Positions 17,301 through 23,811 of a stretch of 64,000 nt of DNA are shown here, piece after piece. Both the position numbers and the translations under genes were made by a program. Where the stretch lies: NCBI GenBank assembly GCA_031376285.1, contig JANMDN010000058.1, positions 1 to 64,000 of the forward strand. Direction: 5' to 3'. The notes below the pieces were generated by a model. It was not told the origin of the DNA, did not search any database, and saw only the letters and a program-made list of their open reading frames with translations. This DNA comes from JANMDN01 sp031376285. GTDB taxonomy: Bacteria; Actinomycetota; Thermoleophilia; Miltoncostaeales; Miltoncostaeaceae. Positions within the stretch are counted from its first letter, which is position 1. Each line of letters starts with the position of its first letter.

Positions 17301-17463
17301 TCTTCAGAACTCGGGTGACACTCTCACTGACCAGCAGCGGGCCGACCTGATTGCGCTGCGCGCTCACCTGACGATTCGGGATCGGTTCCAGCTCGAAGTG
17401 TCCGACGCATCAGCTGCCAGCTGGGCTTGGATACCCGCACCCTTCCTGGGTGCCTCAGACTGA
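14398..17463 (+). CDS. Large membrane protein with cytoplasmic domain, unknown function
   Basis: 1021 residues. An Arg-rich start (RLRPGSLRRLARRKKRIARR) is followed by four probable membrane segments at about 52-67, 92-110, 126-148 and 159-177. The remaining 840 residues look soluble and mostly helical, with no P-loop, nuclease or protease motif that I can recognise. Near the C-terminus, segments such as PPTVVLVPVDFQFRHSLDLPW and GVPLFMVWDLDKRVIAAD are beta-rich. It is transcribed away from the SNF2-mod-res operon across a shared promoter region and belongs to the same island. A membrane effector or sensor for the defence operon is possible but unproven. Confidence 0.7.
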   Translation: MRDWFYLQVLRLRPGSLRRLARRKKRIARRSAGHRVALRGTPARLLVGDLSFAWIVPLSVAIAFLPIQTGFPVFGSADNARQFLSTMWQVEAATFGLSIAVVLFVFQAIYASAGLRGSLRSFAQATYLFPIFYVGLAGLALTGVVLVGGGSGAPGGWAATWATVWAGGGAAALVFLYVRTTEAIDPSSLHAYRLKHARAVIRDSVDSEIADRLSWGLLVDHCKQAGITIDPLGFSEPPDFVPIRPAKSGRVVDIRLRALRVLGRDVQSQGLVQPVIRTLLRTQVGERDAVLLVPRTSSPRALRAARRVVVVGPSGRGAAERDLLAQIHAEAVQAIAAPNPALYQDAQAVYADLLLAVPDAWSRYLPLQSILDAQGVGAPFPEPVAHHLLDEIQLAVRGDSQEIALSSLELPISVAIQAFPLGATSLARRMLSLFAHGVAVVTSSPTREHAQSVLGWSRLRLSECGQHAEALLRRTDDPELRLRGHEGVLAVFRTFTDIAKASVDVRPEDTESLRDLYGRWDSVLENWRPAQTGPETWDVERAEQQFGSDSPEAERIRYLADRRRADIELRDEIIDARTRDRFYLACWVLRRAKRADVGEDYLDAWRQASGHFMSLELAARGTDLALNGRRQSMDRLTSWVLSDLPTGIHSPAIDIEIIDAFVVLALNALSPGQPPPPPRVYEALSRETGHVEARIAALRSLPGLAAFLPSEGLDQRGAQLVTVLQAMDNRRREDADDRLRLTTVDVGLVTSFEARIRSAWQGSRPLVSLLKDSGRYTVLAEAPPGGPNVIGQSLWLPKDLFVGQELTLVGDEGNEFGRSLARGEEAQLIDTVLKNAAQHVSDPSSPAATIVGLISALRDRGRPPTVVLVPVDFQFRHSLDLPWSADPDEIARHTLLDADSSDRLWGFIDGVPLFMVWDLDKRVIAADTHHLWYWRQIANEGSPDGLAIEVQSFDPAGALSLAQAEPQALQNSGDTLTDQQRADLIALRAHLTIRDRFQLEVSDASAASWAWIPAPFLGASD

Positions 17464-17700
17464 CGCCAGCCGAAACCGGACAGCACGGAATGCACGAAGA
17501 CGGGTGAGGATCGTTGTCGGAATTGACTTTCGGCGCTACGGCCCGACCTCGGCAGACCCACTTCTCAGGGATCTCCCCCAAGATTCCCCCAAGATCCTTG
17601 ACGTCCCCCCAAGTATTCCGAGGTGCGGAAACGCCTAATTCGCTATTTCGGCCGATCACGGTCGAGGCCGGATACTGGCATATTTCCAGGTGTTTTCTAG
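17464..17700. repeat. CCCCCAAGAT direct repeats, left cluster
   Basis: No gene is seen. Three copies of CCCCCAAG(A)T start at 17575, 17586 and 17606; the first two are exactly 11 bp apart. Two more copies (17803, 17815) lie on the other side of the tRNA-Pro fragment at 17701. Short repeats in helical register flanking a tRNA core are what integrase arm-type sites look like; this is an inference. Confidence 0.45.
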
Positions 17701-17745
17701 TCGGGACGGCCGGATTCGAACCGGCGACCCCCTGCTCCCAAAGCA
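17701..17745 (-). repeat. tRNA-Pro(TGG) 3'-half fragment, probable attachment-site copy
   Basis: 45 bp comprising part of the anticodon arm (TTTGGGA loop), the T arm (GGTTCGAATCC) and the acceptor 3' strand ending in CGTCCCGA. It matches 22579-22623 with a single mismatch, in the same orientation. The sequence upstream on the minus strand is not a tRNA 5' half. For a tRNA gene read leftwards, an element integrating in its 3' end would leave exactly such a displaced fragment at the element's left border. Confidence 0.75.
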
Positions 17746-17802
17746 TCGGTGACCTCGCGTCGTTTGAGCCGATTTGCACGGCTTCTTCGGGACTGAAGCA
17801 TT

Positions 17803-17824
17803 CCCCCAAGATCTCCCCCAAGAA
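17803..17824 (+). repeat. CCCCCAAGAT direct repeats, right cluster
   Basis: Two copies of CCCCCAAGA start at 17803 and 17815 (12 bp apart), 58 bp inside the tRNA-Pro fragment. They mirror the cluster at 17575-17614. Confidence 0.45.
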
Positions 17825-17958
17825 TGGCTCTCCACTCACGAGTCGAGGGACGCTGCGGCGTTCGGGTTGACTCGAAGGCCTGGGACGTGGAGGCAGCCTC
17901 TCGGGGCGACTCGTCGGCGGTGGAGCCTTCGCCACAGGGATTGCGCCGACGGCGAACG

Positions 17959-18249
17959 TCAATCAGGTTGATCGACGTTCTCGACGGTGCCCACCCCAAT
18001 CACGAGCGCGCCGGCGGAGAGGCCCACGGCGAGAGCACCTGCCGCTCGTCCGACAGCCGAGGCAGGGTGCCGCACCGGGATCGCGACGCTCTCGCCGGTA
18101 TCCGGATCCCAAATCCGCACCGTCCGATCCTCGCCGGCAGAGGCCAGATGCGGCCGGCCATCGCGGGTGATCTCACACACCGACATGACCCCGCCGGTGT
18201 GGCCCTCCACGGACGGAGCGGAGGAAGCGCCGCCAACCTCAAGTTCCAC
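17959..18249 (-). pseudogene. WD40-repeat fragment
   Basis: A 96-codon frame directly preceded by a stop encodes one and a half WD40 blades: VEGHTGGVMSVCEITRDGRP, HLASAGEDRTVRIWDPDTGE. It then turns into a Gly/Ala/Val stretch unlike WD40. Whole WD40 proteins carry at least four to seven blades, so this is a decayed piece of a larger gene, perhaps a WD40-containing signalling or defence protein. The 258 bp to its right hold no gene that I can support. Confidence 0.55.
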
Positions 18250-18507
18250 GGACTACGGGGACAACCTCACGAGATCGCACGGAGGAGGGCTGTTCTCATC
18301 AACCGGCATTGGCCTCCGGCGGGCTTGTGGTGCGGCCGTGTTTCAAGGACGGACGACTAGGAGATCTCGTCGGAGACCCGGGCTCCTGGAGTCGGCCGAC
18401 TGGGGATGTTTGGAGTCGAGCCCATCTGAGGCCGCCACAGGGAAGCGGGTGTGCCGAGACGCGCGCTGCGCTTGGCCGTTGCGGGGGAGAGTCCGCCGAC
18501 CGGCGAG

Positions 18508-19167
18508 TCAGCCCATCAAGGGTGACGCTTCCGCGTGGTCCGCACGGCCGTTCTCCGACGCACTCCGAAAGCGGCGCTCCCGGAGCTTCGCGTAGAGGTC
18601 CTCCTGCAGCTTCGATTGCTCGGCCTCGCGCGCGACAATCCCGTCCTGATACGCATGGTCCAGGTCCGCAAGCGCCTTCCTTGTATCCCTGTCAACGCGG
18701 TGTTGCAGTATCTGGAGTTTGGCTCGATCTTCGATCCTCTCCCCGACAAGAAGGTCTGTGTACTTGTCTTCGTCGGCCTTCATGCGGGCGAGGAGAAGGC
18801 GATCGTAGGTCGAGGTACCGCCCAGAATCTTCACGACGACCGGCAAGCAGTCGATCGCGATGAAGAAGAAGCGAACCAGCCAGACCGCGATCAGGAGCGC
18901 GAAGTGGTTCGCCGTAAGCGTCCGTAGGGCTTCGATGCGCTCCAGAAGACCGATGCTGCCTTGCGCGTGGCGCCTGTCTTCGACCCTCCGGCGAATCTCG
19001 GCGGCCCGCTCACTCACGAACGCACCTTGGTCGGCGGCAATGGACGTCTGGATTCCGGCCAGGTCTGCTGAACGCTTGTCAAGGTTCTTCTGCCGTTCGG
19101 CCGGCGCGCACGGCTCGTCGGTCGTCCCCAGCGTCCCTCGACGATCCGGTGAGCAGGATCCGCCCGG
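18508..19167 (-). pseudogene. C-terminal fragment of a DUF4407 membrane protein
   Basis: The frame is open from an in-frame TGA at 19168-19170 to a stop at 18508, without a convincing start. It encodes LTANHFALLIAVWLVRFFFI, AIDCLPVVVKILGGTSTYDRLL and a long charged helix, which match the C-terminal part of DUF4407 proteins. The N-terminal membrane helices expected for the family are missing. A GTG at 19017 could start a 169-residue product. It is probably debris from an earlier insertion into the tRNA-Pro island. Confidence 0.55.
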
Positions 19168-19267
19168 TCAGGTTTTGCGACGACGGTCACCCGGTCACGG
19201 TATCGAAGAAGTTGGGCGTGTTGTCGCCCCCACGATTCCTGACCTCCACTCTCGGAGTGGGGTTCGG

Positions 19268-20527
19268 CTAGCGGCGCGATTGGAGTTGTTGGGGCACGAA
19301 GCGCCGAACGGCGGCGTCGGCGACGCTGTCAGCGGAGACGACCCAAACGGCGTTGGCTCCGGCAGGAGCGTCGCGAAACGCCTGTGAGGCTGGAGCCACG
19401 AGCCAACCGGCGGGCGCGGGACCGAACCGCGCGGGCCACTCGGCGATGTAGCCGAGGAGCTGGCTGAGACCGCTGCCGAGGTAGCCGGCGTGACGGGTTG
19501 CCTTCAGTTCGAGGACGACAGCGTCCGGGTGGGGGCCACGTCGTGTGATTACGAGGTCGGGACGGCTCGCACCAGCGGCGACGCCGTGCGTTTCGCGCGC
19601 GGCCCCGTGCTCAGACCGTCCGCCACCGGGCGGCCATGCCTGGTACCAGAGCGACACGACGTCGCCGTCCGCGAGGCGGTAGGACGCGAACGCCCGCCGA
19701 GAGGACACCGACCCGACCAGAAGTCCAGTCGGATCCGGCGACCCCACGCCGACAAAGGCCCGAGCGAGCCTCAGGGCGACGACGATCTCGAACAGCTGCC
19801 AGTCGCGCTCCGGCTCGAAGAAGCGCTGCGTCAAGAGTTCAACCAGGTCCTCTTCGCGAGGATCCACGTACCGCTCAAGCACCGCCCAGGTCGCTCGCAG
19901 GTCCTCCCGGTAGAACGACCTGCGGGACGCTGCTAGCCGACGCAGGGTGCGCCGCGTCGGCCGAGCCGGCTCGACCGCGCGTAGCCAACCGAACCTGCGC
20001 GTCGCGTCGAGTTTCGCCCGCGTTTCCGCGATCCGGCCGAGAGCGCCGCCGCGGTTGGAAGTGTCGCTCGTACCGACGGCGCGGAGGGACATCGCGTCAA
20101 GCTCCCGTAGCACCCAAGCCAGTGCCTGGTTCTCCGGTGTCTCGAACTTACGTTCAGCTGATCGGACCACGTAGACGCCCTGGTCCCAGCCGCGCTGGGC
20201 CCGCGCGCGCGTCGTGGCGCCCCAGTCGATTCCCCCGCGAACGGCCTGCGTCGCCACCGGTGGTCGCTCGGTTGTCGTAGCGGGCCGGCGCAGACCATGC
20301 GGCAGCGCGTCGACGAAGCGCTGCACCGGTTCCGAGAGGAGCACGTGGACGGCGGTGACGCGCTGCAGGTCGCTGGGTTGCAGTCCGAGGAGATCATCGA
20401 TCACGTCGATCGGCGCGCGCCCGAGCCGCGCGGCACTACCGAGGAACCCGGGTAGGTACGCACGCACTTCGTTCAACAGGCGCGCTCGCTCGTCAGCGGC
20501 GAAGTGGGTATCGGGCGTCTCGCTCAA
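19268..20527 (-). CDS. McrC-like PD-(D/E)XK nuclease partner of the McrB-like ATPase
   Basis: 419 residues starting MSETPDTHFAADERARLLNE. The N-terminal and middle parts are helical (SAERKFETPENQALAWVLREL resembles the McrC/DUF2357 signature). The C-terminus carries a nuclease core: SRPDLVITRRG (Asp), AVVLELKATRHAG (Glu-x-Lys) and LSQLLGYIAEW (Gln), i.e. D...ExK...Q. It starts 7 nt after the ATPase stop codon, so the two are one operon. By analogy with McrBC, the ATPase ring recognises and moves on DNA and this subunit cuts it. Assignment to McrC rather than another DUF2357-type nuclease is inferred from the pairing. Confidence 0.75.
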   Translation of the reverse strand: MSETPDTHFAADERARLLNEVRAYLPGFLGSAARLGRAPIDVIDDLLGLQPSDLQRVTAVHVLLSEPVQRFVDALPHGLRRPATTTERPPVATQAVRGGIDWGATTRARAQRGWDQGVYVVRSAERKFETPENQALAWVLRELDAMSLRAVGTSDTSNRGGALGRIAETRAKLDATRRFGWLRAVEPARPTRRTLRRLAASRRSFYREDLRATWAVLERYVDPREEDLVELLTQRFFEPERDWQLFEIVVALRLARAFVGVGSPDPTGLLVGSVSSRRAFASYRLADGDVVSLWYQAWPPGGGRSEHGAARETHGVAAGASRPDLVITRRGPHPDAVVLELKATRHAGYLGSGLSQLLGYIAEWPARFGPAPAGWLVAPASQAFRDAPAGANAVWVVSADSVADAAVRRFVPQQLQSRR

Positions 20528-20534
20528 CTCGGCG

Positions 20535-22532
20535 TCAGTTCAACGCGACGCTCTTGAACGCCGCCTCGAGACCCTTCAACGCGCTGCCCAGCTCGGCGGG
20601 AGTCGCCTGTGTGACCACGTCCATGGCCGACTTGCACTCCTTGGCGGTCGCGCCCTCGTACTGCGGAACCGCAAACAGCCGGACCGCGGTCACGTACGCC
20701 TCCCACGGGCTCGAGTAGGCGGTCTCGCCCGTTGCCGCTTCCGTCAGGCCGGTGGTGATGAATGCGGCCATGTCCGACAGGATCGCCGGGCCGAGTTCTC
20801 GGCCCGTGACCTGGGCAAGGCCGATCGCAGACGACACGATCGCGTCCCGCTGTGCCTGGCCGACGTTGTGCAGCAGCGGACGCAGCCACGCGGCGTATCG
20901 GTCGCCGGTCGGGATTGGCACGTCGATGATCGCGAAGCGACGGAGGAAAGCAAACGAGAGCTGAAAGAGGCTCGCCTTGTCGGAGACGTTGAGCGTCCCG
21001 ATGAGCCGCCAGGTCGGGGTGACGAAGTACCCCTCGTCCGCCTCTTCGATCGTGGATTGCCAGCTGATCTCGACAGGTCGGCCCGACTCCTGAAACGGCA
21101 GTACCACTCGACGCCCCGGTCGGTCAGCGTGGGTGCCGGCCAGCAGCGTGAAGAGCGGGCCAAACGCCTTGTCGATGTCTGCTCGGTTCAGTTCATCGAT
21201 CACGAGCCAGCGCCCCGCCCGCAGGCTCCGCAGCACGACACCCGGCTCGAACGAAAGGCCACGCTCGTTCGGCAGGTACCCGCCGATCGTGTCGAACGTG
21301 GTCCAGTCCGCGGTGGCGGTCGCGACGTCATGTGCCTCCCCGACGACCGCCCGGCAGATCGCCTCCGCGAGTGTGGACTTCCCGGTCCCGGGCGGCCCCG
21401 ACAACAGCAGATGCTTACCGGCACGAAGCGCGGTGACCGCCTCCGCGATCACCGAGTCGGGGAGTTCGATGCCCTCCAACTCCGCCCGGACCGCGCGAAC
21501 CGTCAGCCCGTGGAGAAGGACGGCCTCGTCCTCAGCAGTTGCCTCCGAGCTGTCCGTGACGGGCTCCGGAGAAGACGGCCCCGGCCCGGTCGGTCGCTGG
21601 GCGATCGCGATCGCGGCGGTGATCCGGGAGCTGAAGAGCACGAAGCGGTCGTGGAAGTGGTTGACCGGTACCCCGGACTCAACGTCGGGGCCCCGCTCCA
21701 GCATGGCAGCGAGCTGCTCGTAGGCCCGCAACCCGGGACCCGCCGTGAAGCCGTCCTGCTTGATGCGTTTCGCATGCGCGTCCTGCAGCAGCGTCCGCAG
21801 TTCGGCCAGGCCGACCGTGAGCGGTTGGTCACGCGCGATCAGCCGACCCGCGTCGTCCGCGTCATGAATGCCCAAGACTCGATCGGGCTCGAAGATGAAC
21901 ACGCGGTCACCAGGCCTCGGACCGCGAGCTGCCCGCACCAGGGCCTGCACGGCGCTGTCGACATCGGTCGCCCGTACAAGTGATAGCTGCCTCATCTCGC
22001 CGCTTCGGTCCTCGAGTCTCCCTGCACGGGCCACCCCGTCCACCATGTCCGGGCTGACCCGCTGCACGTGCCGACCGCGAGAGACCATCCCCTTGAACTG
22101 CGCGGCGATCTCCCAGGGAACTGCCCGCAGTCGCAGGAAGTCCGACGTCGAGAGCGGATGCTCGAGCGGCTCGCGCCGTACCGGGATCTGCACCCACGTC
22201 TGCCCGGCCACCGAAACGTCCCTTGGATGACCCACGACCTGCAGCACCCACGGCACTGCTGCCTCGCCTCCGCGGACGGTCTCCTCGTAGTCTGCGCACA
22301 TCTCGTCGTAGTCCAGACCCACTGCCCGGCAGTACGCCGATTGGACCCCCACTCGGCCGCCGCCGGCGGTCTCGAACGTCGGGCTCTGCGCCAGCTTCAC
22401 CACAAGCCGATCACCCGGCTGCATCGACCGAATCTCATCGGCCTCACGCGAGCCCGTCGGCCAACCGAACAGGTCGCGCTTGGCGATCTGCACAAAGCCG
22501 AACAAGTCGACCGCGAGGACGAAGTTAGCCAT
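20535..22532 (-). CDS. McrB-like AAA+ NTPase
   Basis: 665 residues. The N-terminus (MANFVLAVDLFGFVQIAKRD, with GDRLVVKLAQS and WVLQVVGHPRDVSV) looks like an EVE/PUA-type domain that could read modified bases; this is an inference. The AAA+ core is clear: LLLSGPPGTGKSTLAEAI (Walker A), WLVIDELNRADIDKAFGPLF (Walker B), RLIGTLNVSDKASLFQLSFAFLRRFAIIDV (sensor 1 and Arg finger, the NxxDxx...RRF pattern of MoxR/McrB). The C-terminus is helical. It is the first gene of the pair. Likely role: NTP-driven restriction of DNA with particular modifications. Confidence 0.82.
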   Translation of the reverse strand: MANFVLAVDLFGFVQIAKRDLFGWPTGSREADEIRSMQPGDRLVVKLAQSPTFETAGGGRVGVQSAYCRAVGLDYDEMCADYEETVRGGEAAVPWVLQVVGHPRDVSVAGQTWVQIPVRREPLEHPLSTSDFLRLRAVPWEIAAQFKGMVSRGRHVQRVSPDMVDGVARAGRLEDRSGEMRQLSLVRATDVDSAVQALVRAARGPRPGDRVFIFEPDRVLGIHDADDAGRLIARDQPLTVGLAELRTLLQDAHAKRIKQDGFTAGPGLRAYEQLAAMLERGPDVESGVPVNHFHDRFVLFSSRITAAIAIAQRPTGPGPSSPEPVTDSSEATAEDEAVLLHGLTVRAVRAELEGIELPDSVIAEAVTALRAGKHLLLSGPPGTGKSTLAEAICRAVVGEAHDVATATADWTTFDTIGGYLPNERGLSFEPGVVLRSLRAGRWLVIDELNRADIDKAFGPLFTLLAGTHADRPGRRVVLPFQESGRPVEISWQSTIEEADEGYFVTPTWRLIGTLNVSDKASLFQLSFAFLRRFAIIDVPIPTGDRYAAWLRPLLHNVGQAQRDAIVSSAIGLAQVTGRELGPAILSDMAAFITTGLTEAATGETAYSSPWEAYVTAVRLFAVPQYEGATAKECKSAMDVVTQATPAELGSALKGLEAAFKSVALN

Positions 22533-22578
22533 GGCAGACGCAGGTACGGGTCACCCAGAGCATCCTAGTGGTCTCCGA

Positions 22579-22649
22579 TCGGGACGGCCGGATTCGAACC
22601 GGCGACCCCCCGCTCCCAAAGCAGGAGAACTCGCGACCACAACGGCCCG
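22579..22649 (-). pseudogene. Degenerate tRNA-Pro(TGG), right border of the McrBC island
   Basis: The minus strand reads a 7-nt acceptor (CGGGCCG), then 17 nt that do not form a D arm, then CCTGC-TTTGGGA-GCGGG as anticodon arm (TGG, proline), a 5-nt variable loop, an intact T arm (GCCGG-TTCGAAT-CCGGC), CGTCCCG and A73. At 71 nt it is about 6 nt short, with one acceptor mismatch, so it is probably not functional. The last 45 nt repeat at 17701-17745. The full-length-like copy on the right and the 3' fragment on the left are the geometry expected for integration into a leftward tRNA. Confidence 0.6.
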
Positions 22650-22729
22650 ATTGGGCAGCGCGTTCGAAGCGGGGATTAGGTGCGGGAGAAAGTGATGCCG
22701 AGCGGAGGCGAACTGGATACCCTTACCGC

Positions 22730-23119
22730 ATGCCGTCCCCGGTCCATGTCGTCTACTGGCTCTCCCTCACCAAGGGCGCCGGGATTGCCTTGAGCGACTC
22801 CCACGAGGAGATGTTCGAGGTCCCCGCGGTAGGTGCCAGATACTGGAAGATGACACCGCGAAACGGGCCGTGGATGGTTATCGACGTGGACTTGACGAAG
22901 GAACCCGCTGAAGTGCATCTTGGATTCGACGAGGAGCACTCCGCCACGATTCAGGCGAGATTGCCCGAGGGCCATGCCATCGAGTGTTGGCGAAGTTCAA
23001 CCTCTCCGATGTGGGAGGCGCGCGTTCTGGGTCCGACGGGCGCCCTGCTCAACTCGCGATCCCTCGCCGCCACGGGCGACGAGGCCGTAGATCAGGCGTT
23101 GCGGACGTTGGAGCTCTGA
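22730..23119 (+). CDS. Hypothetical protein, 129 residues
   Basis: Starts MPSPVHVVYWLSLTKGAGIA. A TACCCT box (22718-22723) ends 6 nt before the ATG, so the gene is probably leaderless; the open frame upstream of it runs through the tRNA-like sequence and is not protein. The product is soluble and beta-rich, with no cysteines in pairs and no known catalytic motif. It ends ATGDEAVDQALRTLEL. It sits just right of the tRNA-Pro border. Function unknown. Confidence 0.6.
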   Translation: MPSPVHVVYWLSLTKGAGIALSDSHEEMFEVPAVGARYWKMTPRNGPWMVIDVDLTKEPAEVHLGFDEEHSATIQARLPEGHAIECWRSSTSPMWEARVLGPTGALLNSRSLAATGDEAVDQALRTLEL

Positions 23120-23528
23120 GCTTGCGGGCGAGGACCCGACCTTGGCTTCGACCCGACCCGTTCTAGCCGGTCAAGCAAAGCTGGCGTCTCGGGTCTGAAC
23201 TGCATCGAATCGCCATTGGGCTCGAACCGGCTCGGGTTCCCGCTCGCGGTCCGACCGACGAGGTGGAACGTCCCTTCGATCACGGAACGACAACGCTTCC
23301 TCCCGCGCTCTTGACGTCTCGGGTGAGACCTACCCACCGAGTCGCCCGTTACAACCCGCAATCGCAATCGAGGCCACCGGGTGCGATCCCGGCCGCCCAG
23401 TGGGCCAGAAAATGGGCCAGTCGGAGCCCGCTTCCACCCCATTCCAGCGGACTTGAGCGGACAACCGCCCCGCTCATCGTCGCCAAGAATTCCCTGCTCA
23501 CGGCTGGAATTTGGCTTGCTGAGAGGGA
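23120..23528. other. Gene-free stretch before tRNA-Cys
   Basis: No convincing gene on either strand; the open frames are Arg/Pro-rich shadows. It contains a direct repeat TGGGCCAG at 23401 and 23413 (12 bp apart), about 110 bp from the tRNA-Cys 3' end. This resembles integrase arm sites and might mark an old insertion point, which is speculative. Confidence 0.35.
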
Positions 23529-23600
23529 AGGCGACGGTGGGATTTGAACCCACGAATAACGGTTTTGCAGACCGCTGCGTTACCACTTCGCCACGTCGCC
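23529..23600 (-). tRNA. tRNA-Cys(GCA)
   Basis: Full cloverleaf of 72 nt: acceptor GGCGACG pairs with CGTCGCC, anticodon loop CTGCAAA (anticodon GCA), T arm GGGTTCAAATCCC, discriminator U73 as expected for cysteine tRNA. Confidence 0.95.
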
Positions 23601-23676
23601 GGGCTCTGCCGCGGGCGACTCCGGAGGTGGCGTTCACCTTCGGGGACGCCGACGGCCCGATGAGGCCGCCACAGAG

Positions 23677-23750
23677 AGCGGATGAAGGGATTCGAACCCT
23701 CGACCTTCGCCTTGGCAAGGCGACGCTCTAGCCAACTGAGCTACATCCGC
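23677..23750 (-). tRNA. tRNA-Gly(GCC)
   Basis: Full cloverleaf of 74 nt: acceptor GCGGATG pairs with CATCCGC, D arm GCTC...GAGC, anticodon stem TCGCC/GGCGA around loop TTGCCAA (anticodon GCC), discriminator U73 typical of glycine tRNA. It lies 76 nt from tRNA-Cys in the same orientation, probably co-transcribed. Confidence 0.95.
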
Positions 23751-23811
23751 GCGGTCTCGGCATAGTAGCGGACCCGGCGGGGCCGTCTCAAACCCCCCGC
23801 AACGCTTGGCG

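Noticed and set aside
17514..17870. Open frame with GTAGFEPATPCSQS across the tRNA-Pro fragment
   Set aside because: This is the well-known false peptide produced by translating a tRNA 3' half; it covers the attachment-site copy, not a gene.
22568..22729. N-terminal extension (RIRTGDPPLPKQ) of the 129-residue gene
   Set aside because: It is translated tRNA-Pro-like sequence; a -10 box and ATG at 22730 give a better start.
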